The notes: generated by a model from the sequence alone, not told the origin. A stretch of DNA of 64,000 bases from Halobacteriovorax marinus (GCA_002163155.1 MAAO01000006.1:744001-808000); one strand, 5' to 3'. Shown: positions 25,725 to 34,860, counted from the stretch's first letter. A program made the numbers and translations.

Positions 25725-27197
25725 ATGCTTAAGTTCTTAGAAATTTTCTCTGGCCAAGACTTTGTGATAACGAAAATGATATTTCAAAGAAGTCTCGCCT
25801 TCATCTATTTAATAGGTTTTCTCATTCTCTTTAATCAGGGAAAAGCTTTGCTAGGTGAAAATGGAATTCTTCCCGCTAAGATTTTCTTGGCCAAGATTAA
25901 GTTTGCCCAATCACCAAGTCTCTTTTTTCTAAACGGATCCGATACTGCACTCATGCTTATGAGCTTTTTTGGTGTGGTGCTGTCGCTGTTAGCACTCTTT
26001 GGCATTACTGAACGTTTTGGTTTTACGGTCAGTATCGTAAGTTGGTTTCTTCTTTGGGTGGTCTATCTAAGTTTTGTAAATATCGGACAGACTTGGTACG
26101 GCTATGGTTGGGAGTCCATGTTATTAGAAACTGGTTTTCTCGCCATCTTTCTAGGGCCCGCCAATGTCGCTCCTCCAGTGCTGGTGATTTGGCTTTTGCG
26201 CTGGGTGTGTTTTAGAAATATGTTTGGGGCGGGGATGATAAAGTTGCGGGGAGATTCTTGTTGGAAGGATCTCTCGTGCATGTACTACTTCTATGAAACT
26301 CAACCAGTGCCCAATCCTTTGAGTCTCTACTTTCATCGACTTCCAAAGATTATTCACAGAGGCTCAGTTCTGGTGACGTACTTTGCTGAAATCGTTGCAC
26401 CACTAGGTCTTCTCATTCCCATAGGTGCAGTCAGTGCCATTTGTGGATTAATTGTTATTGGTTTTCAGGGCATGATTGTGATTAGTGGAAATCTCGCTTG
26501 GCTAAATTACATTTCAATCATTCTTGTGATTCCCTGTTTTAATGATCAATTTCTAAGCAAGCTTCACTTTTCAATTCCAAATGGAATTCTCCCAACACCA
26601 GTTCCTCATCTATGGGCCAGTTATCTCTTAGCAGCTTTTGTTTGTTATAGAAGTATTGGACCGGTGTTTAATCTCTTCTCCGACCGACAAATTATGAATA
26701 GAAGTTTCGACCCCCTTCACTTGGTAAATACCTACGGCGCATTTGGCAGTGTCACCAAAGATCGCAATGAACTGGTGATGCTTGGAACCATGGACGCAAA
26801 TCCTGAAAGTGCAGAGTGGAAAGTGTATGAATTTAAAGGAAAACCCACTGATCCCATGAAAAGACCCGCTTGGATGAGTCCCTATCACTGGCGTATTGAC
26901 TGGCAGATGTGGTTCGCCGCTTTTGGTGATTACCGCTACAGTCCGTGGATATTGAACTTTATCGCCAAACTCCTAGTGGCCGATAAAGAAGTTTTGGGCC
27001 TAATTGGCAGCGATCCCTTTAAGGGAGAGCGGCCTAAATGGATAAAAGTCGACTTCTATCAATACCATTTTCAAGACCCAGGAAAGGAAGGCTGGTGGAA
27101 GAGAAGGTATAAAGGAGAGTGGTTACCACCCCTAAACCTTGAGAATGAGAGCTATAGGGACATTTTAAGGGAAAATGGGTGGATAAAGAGTGAGTAA
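25725..27197 (+). CDS. Lipase maturation factor (LMF1/LMF2)-like membrane protein
   Basis: 490 residues with about seven to nine membrane segments. Family blocks are visible in order: LFNQGKALLGENGILPA, WYGYGWESMLLETGFLAIFLGP, RWVCFRNMFGAGMIKLRGDSCW, YYFYETQPVPNPLS, LVNTYGAFGSVTKDR and, at the C-terminus, RPAWMSPYHWRIDWQMWFAAFG. In animals LMF1 helps fold secreted lipases in the ER; bacterial homologues are thought to act at the membrane. The divergent DCC protein may supply the redox partner. Start is an ATG without an obvious ribosome-binding site. Confidence 0.85.
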   Translation: MLKFLEIFSGQDFVITKMIFQRSLAFIYLIGFLILFNQGKALLGENGILPAKIFLAKIKFAQSPSLFFLNGSDTALMLMSFFGVVLSLLALFGITERFGFTVSIVSWFLLWVVYLSFVNIGQTWYGYGWESMLLETGFLAIFLGPANVAPPVLVIWLLRWVCFRNMFGAGMIKLRGDSCWKDLSCMYYFYETQPVPNPLSLYFHRLPKIIHRGSVLVTYFAEIVAPLGLLIPIGAVSAICGLIVIGFQGMIVISGNLAWLNYISIILVIPCFNDQFLSKLHFSIPNGILPTPVPHLWASYLLAAFVCYRSIGPVFNLFSDRQIMNRSFDPLHLVNTYGAFGSVTKDRNELVMLGTMDANPESAEWKVYEFKGKPTDPMKRPAWMSPYHWRIDWQMWFAAFGDYRYSPWILNFIAKLLVADKEVLGLIGSDPFKGERPKWIKVDFYQYHFQDPGKEGWWKRRYKGEWLPPLNLENESYRDILRENGWIKSE

Positions 27198-27288
27198 ATT
27201 TCACTATGCACTTTAAATCTCATGCTAGTGATGTTACATCTCATTTTTAAAAGATTAAGAAAATTAGTAGTTTAGGAGCATTTTATTT

Positions 27289-28581
27289 ATGACTTTTGAT
27301 CAAAAGTTAAAATTATATACATTGGGCAATATCGAGAAACTTCCTCAGTACAATATCTTAACAGATGAGATGAAGGAAGGCCTACGTGTTGTGGGTAATA
27401 TTCTTCCATTTAGAGTAAATAACTATGTGACTGAAGAGTTAATTGATTGGGACAATGTTGAAACTGATCCTATTTTTAGACTGACTTTCATGGATAAGTT
27501 AATGCTCTCTAGTGAGCAGTATAATAAAATGAACGCAGCTCTTAATCACGAGCACTCTAGTCCTGCTGATATTAAAACAATCGCAAACGAGATTAGAGCT
27601 GAACTTAATCCACATCCTGCAGGACAACTCTCTGCGAATGTTCCTACAATGGATAATGAACCAGTACCTGGTTTGCAACATAAGTATAGAGAGACGGCGC
27701 TGATTTTTCCTTCACAGGGACAGCAGTGTCATAGCTATTGCACATTCTGTTTTAGATGGCCGCAATTTATCGGTGACGCGACTTTAAAGTTCGCCACTGA
27801 TCAAGCGAAGACTTTCGTTAAATACCTAAGAGAGCACAAAGAAATTACTGACGTTCTTATCACGGGTGGTGATCCCATGATGATGAATTCAAGAACACTT
27901 GGTCTCTATATAGAGCCTCTTTTAGCAGAGGGAATGGAGCATATCCAAAATATTCGTATTGGATCTAAGTCTCTATCTTACTGGCCTTCAAAATTTGTTA
28001 ATGATGCTGATGCTGAGAATATCTTAGCTCTCTTTAAGAAAGTTGTTGATAGCGGTAAGCACTTGGCCTTTATGGCGCATCTTAATCACTGGAAAGAAAT
28101 CACAACTGATACGGCCCACCAAGCGATCGCAAATATTAGATCTACTGGTGCGGTGATTAGAACTCAATCTCCCATTATCAAACACATCAATGACGACGCA
28201 GAAGTTTGGTCAAAGATGTGGAAAGAGCAAGTTCGTCTTGGAATGATTCCATATTATATGTTTGTAGAAAGAGACACAGGTCCTAGTCACTACTTTGGAC
28301 TCTCTCTTGAGCGTGCCCTTGATATTTATCAAACGGCAATTAGAAATGTTTCAGGACTTGCTAGAACTGTACGTGGACCTTCTATGTCTGCTCATCCTGG
28401 TAAGGTTTGTATTGAAGGAATTTGTGAGATCAATGGCGAAAAAGCCTTTATTCTCAATATGCTTCAATCCAGAGATCCTGAATTAGTTAAGGCCCCCTTC
28501 TTTGCAAAGTTTGACGACAAAGCTGAGTGGTTAGGGGATTTAGAGCCAGCGTTCAATACCAAATTTCCTTTCGAGAGTTAA
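27289..28581 (+). CDS. KamA-family radical SAM protein (lysine 2,3-aminomutase-like)
   Basis: 430 residues. The radical SAM cluster is C147-x3-C151-x2-C154 (CHSYCTFC), followed by GGDPMMMNSRTL as the SAM-binding GGDP loop. A region near 380 (MSAHPGKVCIEG) stands where the PLP lysine of lysine 2,3-aminomutases occurs. It is longer than EpmB (about 340), so lysine or another amino acid, rather than EF-P, may be the substrate. AGGAG at 27271-27275 precedes the ATG. The Cys-rich small gene follows 5 bp after the stop. Confidence 0.83.
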   Translation: MTFDQKLKLYTLGNIEKLPQYNILTDEMKEGLRVVGNILPFRVNNYVTEELIDWDNVETDPIFRLTFMDKLMLSSEQYNKMNAALNHEHSSPADIKTIANEIRAELNPHPAGQLSANVPTMDNEPVPGLQHKYRETALIFPSQGQQCHSYCTFCFRWPQFIGDATLKFATDQAKTFVKYLREHKEITDVLITGGDPMMMNSRTLGLYIEPLLAEGMEHIQNIRIGSKSLSYWPSKFVNDADAENILALFKKVVDSGKHLAFMAHLNHWKEITTDTAHQAIANIRSTGAVIRTQSPIIKHINDDAEVWSKMWKEQVRLGMIPYYMFVERDTGPSHYFGLSLERALDIYQTAIRNVSGLARTVRGPSMSAHPGKVCIEGICEINGEKAFILNMLQSRDPELVKAPFFAKFDDKAEWLGDLEPAFNTKFPFES

Positions 28582-28586
28582 TTTCT

Positions 28587-28847
28587 ATGAATGAAAATGA
28601 TTTCAATGAAGCTTTAGGTGAATTGGTAACTTCTGAAAACCTTTCTGCCTTTAGTGTCGTTGATCGCTTCTGCAATGATTGTGGCGACCTAACTCCTCAT
28701 CATGTTGACGAGTCAAAAGCTCATGAAAGTGAGCTTAGAATTGATAGTGAAATTGAAGAAGAACAAGTTATGGTGGCGCCTATCTCAAGTCTAGAATGTG
28801 TCATCTGCCGTGAAAATGAAGAAAATTGCCTGGATGACCTCTACTAA
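28587..28847 (+). CDS. Small acidic protein with zinc-ribbon-like Cys pairs, coupled to the KamA-like gene
   Basis: 86 residues from the ATG at 28587, 5 bp after the KamA-like stop, so translation is likely coupled. The protein is strongly acidic. Two Cys pairs, C-N-D-C at about 27-30 (FCNDCGDLTPHHV) and C-V-I-C at about 71-74 with a further Cys (ENC), could form a zinc ribbon. No family recognised; a partner or modifier of the upstream radical SAM enzyme is an inference from position. Confidence 0.65.
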   Translation: MNENDFNEALGELVTSENLSAFSVVDRFCNDCGDLTPHHVDESKAHESELRIDSEIEEEQVMVAPISSLECVICRENEENCLDDLY

Positions 28848-28886
28848 AAGGTACGCGGTTACTTTTCGTGATTTGGATGATTTAAA

Positions 28887-29420
28887 CTAATTCATCACCT
28901 TCTTTAAATCGATTAATCCCTGATAGAAATTCTTATTGAATTTAACTTTTAAACTTCTTGAAGTAGAGCGAACGGTTCCTGTTGCAGTGAATTTTAATTT
29001 GTCCTTACAGTCTAATATTCCCTTTATAAAATCTTTCGTAATCGCAATGTCTGCCGTCTCTACAGTGAAACAATCGCCGTTTGTGCAATCTTCTTGGTAA
29101 GTCTTATTCCACTTCTCTATATCACTGGTAAAACTTACAGAATCTTGCTGATCACATTGGTAAGTGATTTTATTGTAATAGAGCGCATCTACATGGGTTT
29201 CTATTTTCATTCTCCAAGACTTCTTATTCTTCGTTTCACTTATATAGGGAAATATGTAGAGTGCCTTTTCAAGAAAATTCTCTCCTCTGCTTTCAATTCT
29301 GGTGGACTTATAGAGTAGAACATCTTTATTAGTTGAACTTATTTCTTTAATAGGTGTTTTATCAAAATTTACACTCGCGCAAGAAGAGAGCAAGAAACTG
29401 AGTAGAATGATTTTCTTCAT
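28887..29420 (-). CDS. Lipoprotein, function unknown
   Basis: 177 residues. MKKIILLSFLLSSCASVNF is a lipoprotein signal with the lipid-attached Cys at 14. The mature domain alternates short beta strands (TRIESRGENFLEKALYIF; KIETHVDALYYNKITYQC) and has four Cys, two near YQCDQQDS and EDCTNGDCFT. No family recognised. Convergent with the KamA operon across 39 bp. Confidence 0.7.
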   Translation of the reverse strand: MKKIILLSFLLSSCASVNFDKTPIKEISSTNKDVLLYKSTRIESRGENFLEKALYIFPYISETKNKKSWRMKIETHVDALYYNKITYQCDQQDSVSFTSDIEKWNKTYQEDCTNGDCFTVETADIAITKDFIKGILDCKDKLKFTATGTVRSTSRSLKVKFNKNFYQGLIDLKKVMN

Positions 29421-29500
29421 TTGAACCTTTTTGTAGAATATTTTTTCTTAGCTATAGTATAATGAATTACTACGAAATAAAAATAAGTTTAAGGTTGTGT

Positions 29501-29962
29501 ATGAAATCCATAATATCCCATATTGAAATCAATGTTCTAGACTATCCAGCCGCCATTCGTTTTTATGACCTGGTACTCATTCCCATGGGTTTTAAAAGAC
29601 TCAATTGTATGATGGAGTGGACAGCCTATAGCGACGGACAGAGTAAGTTCATTATTTGTCCAACAGATGCTGAATTCAAGAAGGAAGGTTATCACCGTAA
29701 AAGAGCAGGTCTCAATCATCTTGCATTTTATGCAAACTCTAGAGAAGAGGTTGATGACTACTATGAAAAAACTCTTAAGCAGAATGGCATTAAGGCCTTG
29801 TATGAGGAAAACGCCTTTGGTGATGATGATTACTATGCTGTCTTTTTTGAGGGACCAGATCGCTTGAAACTTGAATATGTCTACGCTCCCAGATACTGCC
29901 AAGAAGATGCCTGGCCAAATAATCTAGCGGATGAGTTTGATCCCTACGCAATTAAAGAATAA
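29501..29962 (+). CDS. VOC-superfamily (glyoxalase/dioxygenase-like) protein
   Basis: 153 residues from the ATG at 29501; the open frame extends upstream to 29462, but the shorter start gives the usual first strand (SIISHIEINVLDYPAAIRFYDLVLIPMGF). AGLNHLAFYANSREEVDDYYE and VFFEGPDRLKLEYVY are the second module of a VOC fold, with a candidate metal-binding His at about 21 and Glu at about 136. Substrate unknown. Its stop lies 3 bp from the convergent receiver-HD-GYP gene. Confidence 0.8.
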   Translation: MKSIISHIEINVLDYPAAIRFYDLVLIPMGFKRLNCMMEWTAYSDGQSKFIICPTDAEFKKEGYHRKRAGLNHLAFYANSREEVDDYYEKTLKQNGIKALYEENAFGDDDYYAVFFEGPDRLKLEYVYAPRYCQEDAWPNNLADEFDPYAIKE

Positions 29963-29965
29963 AAT

Positions 29966-31312
29966 TTACTGTGAATTAATGAGCTTTTTTAGAAAGGGGA
30001 GATATTTTGGATCCACTTCATTTAGATGTTTTGTTTCAATTTCTACTAGGGCATCCATGGGAGATAAATTATCTTCTGGGTTCTTATTGAGTATATAGTG
30101 ACAAAATAAATCAATGAGATAAATGATCTTTGCACTAGGGCTTATCTGCATTTTACCCAACTTAAAGGGAAAACCTGTTCCATCACAACTCTCATGATGT
30201 TGTAGAATTATTTGAATGAGATTCGGTGGGAATTCATGATAGTTATTCATGAGCTCTGTTCCATGAATGGGATGATCTCTATATGTTTTTAATTGTTCCT
30301 CGGTATATTCTGAAGGGGACTTATGTTGTAATTCCTTTGGAAAGTCTTTAAGGCCCACATCATGGAAAATTCCTGCAAGTCCTAAGAGATTGAGTGTAGT
30401 GGGTGTATTCCAATCCATTTTAATAGCGAGCTGAACTGAGTATATACTCACTGCTAGAATGTGAGCGTAGTAGTAATCACCATGCAACGCCAATTCTTTT
30501 AATAAATTTAGAGCATTCTTACTTTCTGCAAGATTTGTTATAATGGAGTCCACAAAAACTTTTGCTTCATTGAAAGTTTCTTGATCTATTTGCGAATGAT
30601 AGATTTTTCCAAGAATGATATCGCCAGCATCGATGAGTATCATTTCTTTTTTATCAGGAGTGACAGAATCAAGGTTTTGAATATTAGCAACTTGTTTTTC
30701 TATACTTCTATGGAATGACTCGTAGTCATCCTTAGTTAGGTAGAGAGATTTTAAACCTTTTCTTTCTAAGGACTTTAATTGTTCTAAATCTACTTGCCGG
30801 CCATCGTGTGAAATTTTGATGAATTTACTCTCAGAGAGTTTTATAAAAATGGGAAAACCAATCTCTACTCCCGAGTAGAAATGGTCCATATTCAATTGTC
30901 TATAATCATCACTAATTACATGGTGAACATCTTCAACATCTCCACGTTCAAATATTTGTTGGATTTTCTTTATGAGTTCATCTTTATCAATTGGTTTATG
31001 TAGGAAGTATTTAAGCCCTTGATCGTGGGCCTGCTTAGTCTCCATGAGATTATCAAACGAAGTCATTAGGAGGATGGGAGTTTTATGATTTTCTTTTATA
31101 GTATTGAGAACTTCAAAGCCACTCATCTTAGGCATTTTTAAATCACACAGCACCAAGTCTACTTTATGTGTATCAATCACATCAATAGCTTCCACTCCAT
31201 CGCTCGCCTCAATGGTCATACAATTTGTTTCAGAGAGATGTCTCTTTACTAGAGCTCTAATATCCTCATCATCATCCACAATTAGAATTTTCTTACTCTT
31301 AAATCTTAACAT
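29966..31312 (-). CDS. Receiver plus HD-GYP-type protein (probable c-di-GMP phosphodiesterase)
   Basis: 448 residues. Residues 5-125: receiver, with ILIVDDDEDIR, phospho-acceptor in VDLVLCDLKMPKMSG (about D57), and FLHKPID for the Lys. Residues about 265-445: HD domain with AGIFHDVGLKDFP and ILQHHESCDGTGFPFKLG. This is the HD-GYP layout but with HD-G-F-P in place of G-Y-P, a variant found in the HD-GYP family of predatory relatives. Metal ligands HD and HHE look intact. Predicted to degrade c-di-GMP when phosphorylated; not proven. Confidence 0.82.
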   Translation of the reverse strand: MLRFKSKKILIVDDDEDIRALVKRHLSETNCMTIEASDGVEAIDVIDTHKVDLVLCDLKMPKMSGFEVLNTIKENHKTPILLMTSFDNLMETKQAHDQGLKYFLHKPIDKDELIKKIQQIFERGDVEDVHHVISDDYRQLNMDHFYSGVEIGFPIFIKLSESKFIKISHDGRQVDLEQLKSLERKGLKSLYLTKDDYESFHRSIEKQVANIQNLDSVTPDKKEMILIDAGDIILGKIYHSQIDQETFNEAKVFVDSIITNLAESKNALNLLKELALHGDYYYAHILAVSIYSVQLAIKMDWNTPTTLNLLGLAGIFHDVGLKDFPKELQHKSPSEYTEEQLKTYRDHPIHGTELMNNYHEFPPNLIQIILQHHESCDGTGFPFKLGKMQISPSAKIIYLIDLFCHYILNKNPEDNLSPMDALVEIETKHLNEVDPKYLPFLKKLINSQ

Positions 31313-31619
31313 TATTCCTCGTCTTAACTTTTCGACTAAGCTCTGCTCTTTATTAACTTAAGATTAAATTCATTTGTGAATGAAGCCTTTTTGTTGACTA
31401 TTTTGAGTATTTATCCAATTGACTCCGTGTTTCAATAGGGCTTTTTCGCAAAATTTTAACAAAAAAGTGTCACGCTAAGTGCTTGATTTTATAGGAGTAT
31501 TTTGCACCTCGTAAAATGTTTCTTAAGTGAATTTCCCTTAAGGCGTAGCAAAAGTAAAAATCTTATGGGAGAATATTTCAAAATCATTTCAACACATACA
31601 TTTTTAAAAGGATTATAAA

Positions 31620-31949
31620 ATGGCTGAAGCAAAAGGTTTAAAGAAACCCGTTACATTAAAATCTGAACTAGCAACTATGCTAGGTGAGAAAGAACTTCCA
31701 AGAACAGAAATTACTAAGAAGCTTTGGGAATACATCAAGACTAATGAGCTTCAAACTAAAACTGAAAATGGTAAGCCAGAAAATGCTGGAAAGTATATCG
31801 TTGCTGATACTACTCTTCTTGCAATCTTCAAAAACACAAAATCAACTAGTAAGTCAGGAAAGTTAACTGATTTAACTAGTATGAAAGAAGGTGATACTAT
31901 CAACATGATGCAAATGGCAGCTGTTGTTGGTGCAAACATCGAATCATAA
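31620..31949 (+). CDS. SWIB/MDM2-domain protein
   Basis: 109 residues. The SWIB fold is visible in order: KKPVTLKSELATMLGEKELPRTEITKKLWEYIKTNELQ, then KYIVADTTLLAIFKNTKS and KEGDTINMMQMAAVVGANI. In eukaryotes SWIB domains belong to chromatin-remodelling subunits; in bacteria they are known from chlamydiae and some Bdellovibrio-like species. A 307-bp upstream gap without another gene contains TTGACT boxes but no clear promoter. AAAGGA precedes the ATG. Confidence 0.88.
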   Translation: MAEAKGLKKPVTLKSELATMLGEKELPRTEITKKLWEYIKTNELQTKTENGKPENAGKYIVADTTLLAIFKNTKSTSKSGKLTDLTSMKEGDTINMMQMAAVVGANIES

Positions 31950-31959
31950 TTAAAGTTAG

Positions 31960-31987
31960 GCGCCTATATCTTTAGGCGCTTTATTTT
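31960..31987 (+). terminator. Intrinsic terminator after the SWIB gene
   Basis: GCGCCTA (31960-31966), loop TATCTT, TAGGCGC (31973-31979), then TTTATTTT. Seven GC-rich pairs with a following T-tract, just before the convergent protease gene's stop. Confidence 0.8.
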
Positions 31988-33222
31988 CTCTCTCTTCTTT
32001 TTACATTTTTCTTTTTTTCACCAGGTACATATTTTTTAAATTTCCCATCTATGAAAGAGTAGGTAGGCTTACCATTTTTGTAATAGTAATTCTTGTAGAT
32101 ACCTATTTGCTTGTCACCTATAAAAGGTCTTGAGTGTAATACTTTATAGGTGTTGCCATTAACCACTTTCAATTTTTCTTTGACCTTATTGGTTTTAATA
32201 TAACTCTCTCTCCTTTTTACATCGGGACATACTCCGTTTGCGTCAGGAACGTTACCGGCGCTTGAGAGGATGTTTAATCTATAACTACCAGCAGATAGGA
32301 GATCAGCATCAACGTTCTCATATCCTCCTCCCCAGGAGTTTCTCATGATGAATTGATTAGTTTGGCAATTATATCCAGCAATGATGAGGGCGTGGCCACC
32401 ATCATGAGAGGAGTGGGATTCATCTTTTAATATTTTAGAATATCCTTTAACCGAAACTCCAATAGGCTGACATTGGAGATATTTTAAAATGAGATCTTTC
32501 TTAGTTGCCGTGGATTTATTGGAGAGGTACTCAGTTTTATTCTTTAGTGAGTTAGCGAATTTCTTAACCTGCGCTCTTTCTTTTAAACATTGATTTGTGG
32601 GAACTTTACTAAACTCTCGGTCAACACCTTCTCTGATTAGTGAACTCTTAACCGTGCTACATAGTCTTGTAATTTGTTTGATTTCATTATTATCAACTAG
32701 GCCATCACTCTTACATTGCCCAATAAGCTTTTCTAGTTTTAATTTATTAGCTCGCACACACTTAAGCGCTTTAAATGAATTTCCAGCAAATGCAAACTCA
32801 CTGTAGGGTCTCGTATTTTCAAAACATATTCCCTGACCTTTTACGATTTTAAAATCATCATCTGAGAAGCCTACTTCTTTAAAGAATTCTCTTGTCTCTT
32901 TGTCTTGCAATTTGGCATTGGTGAAGTCATACATCCTAGTGGAGATATTCTTTCCCTTATTAGGACCCTGATAGTGCTGTCTAAATAGGTCATTCTCAGA
33001 AAGATCAATATTGCGATCAAAGAGTAAGCTATGTGTCGCTTCCATTAATCCGACGATTTGAAAACTATGACAGGAGTTCACACCACATTGATTACCAATG
33101 GATTTCTTGGGCCAGAGTTTAGTAAAGTTCTTAGTCGAATGTTTTGCGCATTGATTGCTCTTCACTGCAAAGGTAGTGAGTGGAATGAATAAACTCATTG
33201 CTATGATGAAGAAATATCTCAC
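31981..33222 (-). CDS. Secreted papain-family (C1) cysteine protease
   Basis: 413 residues with a signal peptide (MRYFFIIAMSLFIPLTTFA). The catalytic Cys is C51 in NQCGVNSCHSF, with Q45 six residues before it as in papain; the catalytic His is in HDGGHALIIAGYN and the Asn in RNSWGGGYENV. The region between is longer than in papain and Cys-rich. Exported C1 proteases of this kind could degrade prey proteins, an inference from the presumed lifestyle. It lies 6 bp before the methyltransferase-like lipoprotein gene. Confidence 0.83.
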   Translation of the reverse strand: MRYFFIIAMSLFIPLTTFAVKSNQCAKHSTKNFTKLWPKKSIGNQCGVNSCHSFQIVGLMEATHSLLFDRNIDLSENDLFRQHYQGPNKGKNISTRMYDFTNAKLQDKETREFFKEVGFSDDDFKIVKGQGICFENTRPYSEFAFAGNSFKALKCVRANKLKLEKLIGQCKSDGLVDNNEIKQITRLCSTVKSSLIREGVDREFSKVPTNQCLKERAQVKKFANSLKNKTEYLSNKSTATKKDLILKYLQCQPIGVSVKGYSKILKDESHSSHDGGHALIIAGYNCQTNQFIMRNSWGGGYENVDADLLSAGSYRLNILSSAGNVPDANGVCPDVKRRESYIKTNKVKEKLKVVNGNTYKVLHSRPFIGDKQIGIYKNYYYKNGKPTYSFIDGKFKKYVPGEKKKNVKRRERK

Positions 33223-33228
33223 TTATAT

Positions 33229-33801
33229 CTACCTTGCTAGAAATTTTATATTGGTTACTAAATTAGTTTCTATGACTTGACTGGATACTTCTGCATTTGG
33301 AAATGCATCTATCACCATTTGATGAATTACTTGTGCGTAATCTTCCGGGTGTGAGAGGTAGATATGACCTCTAGGTCTCAGAACCCTTAACATCTCTTGA
33401 ATAGACTTTAGAGATATGGGAGCATTCTCTACGGTAATTTTGTCAATGGTGTTATCAGCAAAAGGAATATCGTCTGATCTGCCTTTAACCCAAAAAGGAA
33501 TTTCGCGTCCCCATTCTCCCGTGGTACTGGTGTGAGGTTGGGGGTTTATATTTATAGCATCACTATATCTTCCTTCTCCTCCAAGATCTAAATGGAGTGG
33601 GACTCCTGCTTTCTTTTTTAAGGCATAGAGTTTTTCTGCCCTTAGCTTTGGCGAGAGTGATTTGAGAATGAGCGAATTGACTGTCCAATTACAACTAAGA
33701 GCTTTAGCCGCATTGGTAGAGCTCAAAGTTCGATGGCCGCTAAAACTAGAACAGGAGACTAGAATTGTGGAAAATAAGAGTAGGCTTAATATTTTTTTCA
33801 C
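33229..33801 (-). CDS. Lipoprotein with a SAM-methyltransferase-like fold
   Basis: 190 residues. The N-terminus MKKILSLLLFSTILVSCSSF is a lipoprotein signal (C17). The mature part has HLDLGGEGRYSDAININP (motif I and post-I), GRSDDIPFADNTIDKITVENAP and SIQEMLRVLRPRGHIYLSHPE, an ordinary class I methyltransferase sequence order. A methyltransferase attached to the outer surface of a membrane would have no SAM supply, so it may be non-catalytic or act before export. It is upstream of and 6 bp from the papain-like protease gene. Confidence 0.72.
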   Translation of the reverse strand: MKKILSLLLFSTILVSCSSFSGHRTLSSTNAAKALSCNWTVNSLILKSLSPKLRAEKLYALKKKAGVPLHLDLGGEGRYSDAININPQPHTSTTGEWGREIPFWVKGRSDDIPFADNTIDKITVENAPISLKSIQEMLRVLRPRGHIYLSHPEDYAQVIHQMVIDAFPNAEVSSQVIETNLVTNIKFLAR

Positions 33802-33966
33802 TCTAACTTATCGTAATCTTACAAAAATAGTTTAGTTTAAAATTCTGATTTTGAGGGGAATGTATCTATAATTACAGACAGTTAGCTCTTGTCTAGACTC
33901 TGTACGCCCCTATAAATCCTTCACTTTGCTTATAAATAAGCCTTCTTTGTTCTAAGATTGATCATT

Positions 33967-34860
33967 ATGAGATTACGACTTCGTCTACTTATCCTCATTT
34001 CTCTTATGACTTGTCAGCTCGCTTTAGCGAGTGCTGGGCGGTTTATTTCTCTTGAAACTAAAGGTGGAAAACAGCTCTCTGGTGAGTTGGTGGCCATTTA
34101 TGATCACAGTAAGTGGTGGTGGAATTCAAGTGATTCGAAAACCTATGCTGTATTTGAGAGTTCAAAATCAGCTACTGATTGTTTTACTTTTATCAATGAT
34201 TCTCAAATTAATTCTCTCAAAATTATAGAGCAGGTAAATTTTAAGAAATCATATAGAGATTTTCTTATAGAGAATAAATTACTTATTGAGAAGGCCCCTA
34301 CAAGGGAGTGGCAATATATCATAACTGGTAATGGTGATTACCATGACTTTGAAGATGGATTTGGAAACTTTGCATGGGATATTGTTCATGTGGATAAATT
34401 TCTTAAAACTTTTAAAAACCAGGGGCTAGTAAACTCTGACTATTATTCTTTTGGAAAGAAAGTCTATTCCCCAGTGAGTGGAAGAGTTGTCGAGGTAGAA
34501 GCTTTGGGAGTGGACAATATTCCAGGTGATTATCCCAACGGAGCCATTAATAACTTTGTGGGAATAAAGATGAAAGGTAATTTTCACTTCTATATTCTTC
34601 ATTTTAAAAAAGATTCAATTGGCAAAAATATTAGTGTGGGCAGCAAAATAAAATCAGGCGATTTTCTAGGCCTACTTGGAAATAGTGGTGTCACCTTAGA
34701 GCCCCATGTGCATATGACTATGTTTTGGTGGGATGAATCGGCTAAACGATTTTGGAGTATTCCAAGTTTTTTTAAAGCTATCAGTGTTAGGAGCGAGTCT
34801 AATTCTACTCCTGAAACTCAATTAAATTACTCACCCTTGAAGGGGAGTTTCATTCTTTAA
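33967..34860 (+). CDS. Exported M23-like peptidase (partly degenerate)
   Basis: 297 residues; signal peptide near residues 1-22 ending QLALASA. C-terminal domain resembles LytM/M23: VYSPVSGRVVEVEALG, HFYILHFKKDSIG, VGSKIKSGDFLGLLGNSGVTLEPHVHM with the HxH motif. The first metal ligand pair is unusual: only FAWDIVHVD is seen where HxxxD is expected, so activity is uncertain. An in-frame TTG at 33958 could be the start. It could cleave peptidoglycan crosslinks if active. Confidence 0.75.
   Translation: MRLRLRLLILISLMTCQLALASAGRFISLETKGGKQLSGELVAIYDHSKWWWNSSDSKTYAVFESSKSATDCFTFINDSQINSLKIIEQVNFKKSYRDFLIENKLLIEKAPTREWQYIITGNGDYHDFEDGFGNFAWDIVHVDKFLKTFKNQGLVNSDYYSFGKKVYSPVSGRVVEVEALGVDNIPGDYPNGAINNFVGIKMKGNFHFYILHFKKDSIGKNISVGSKIKSGDFLGLLGNSGVTLEPHVHMTMFWWDESAKRFWSIPSFFKAISVRSESNSTPETQLNYSPLKGSFIL

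Noticed and set aside
31381-31500. TTGACT boxes upstream of SWIB as a promoter
   Set aside because: No -10 at the right distance from either box.
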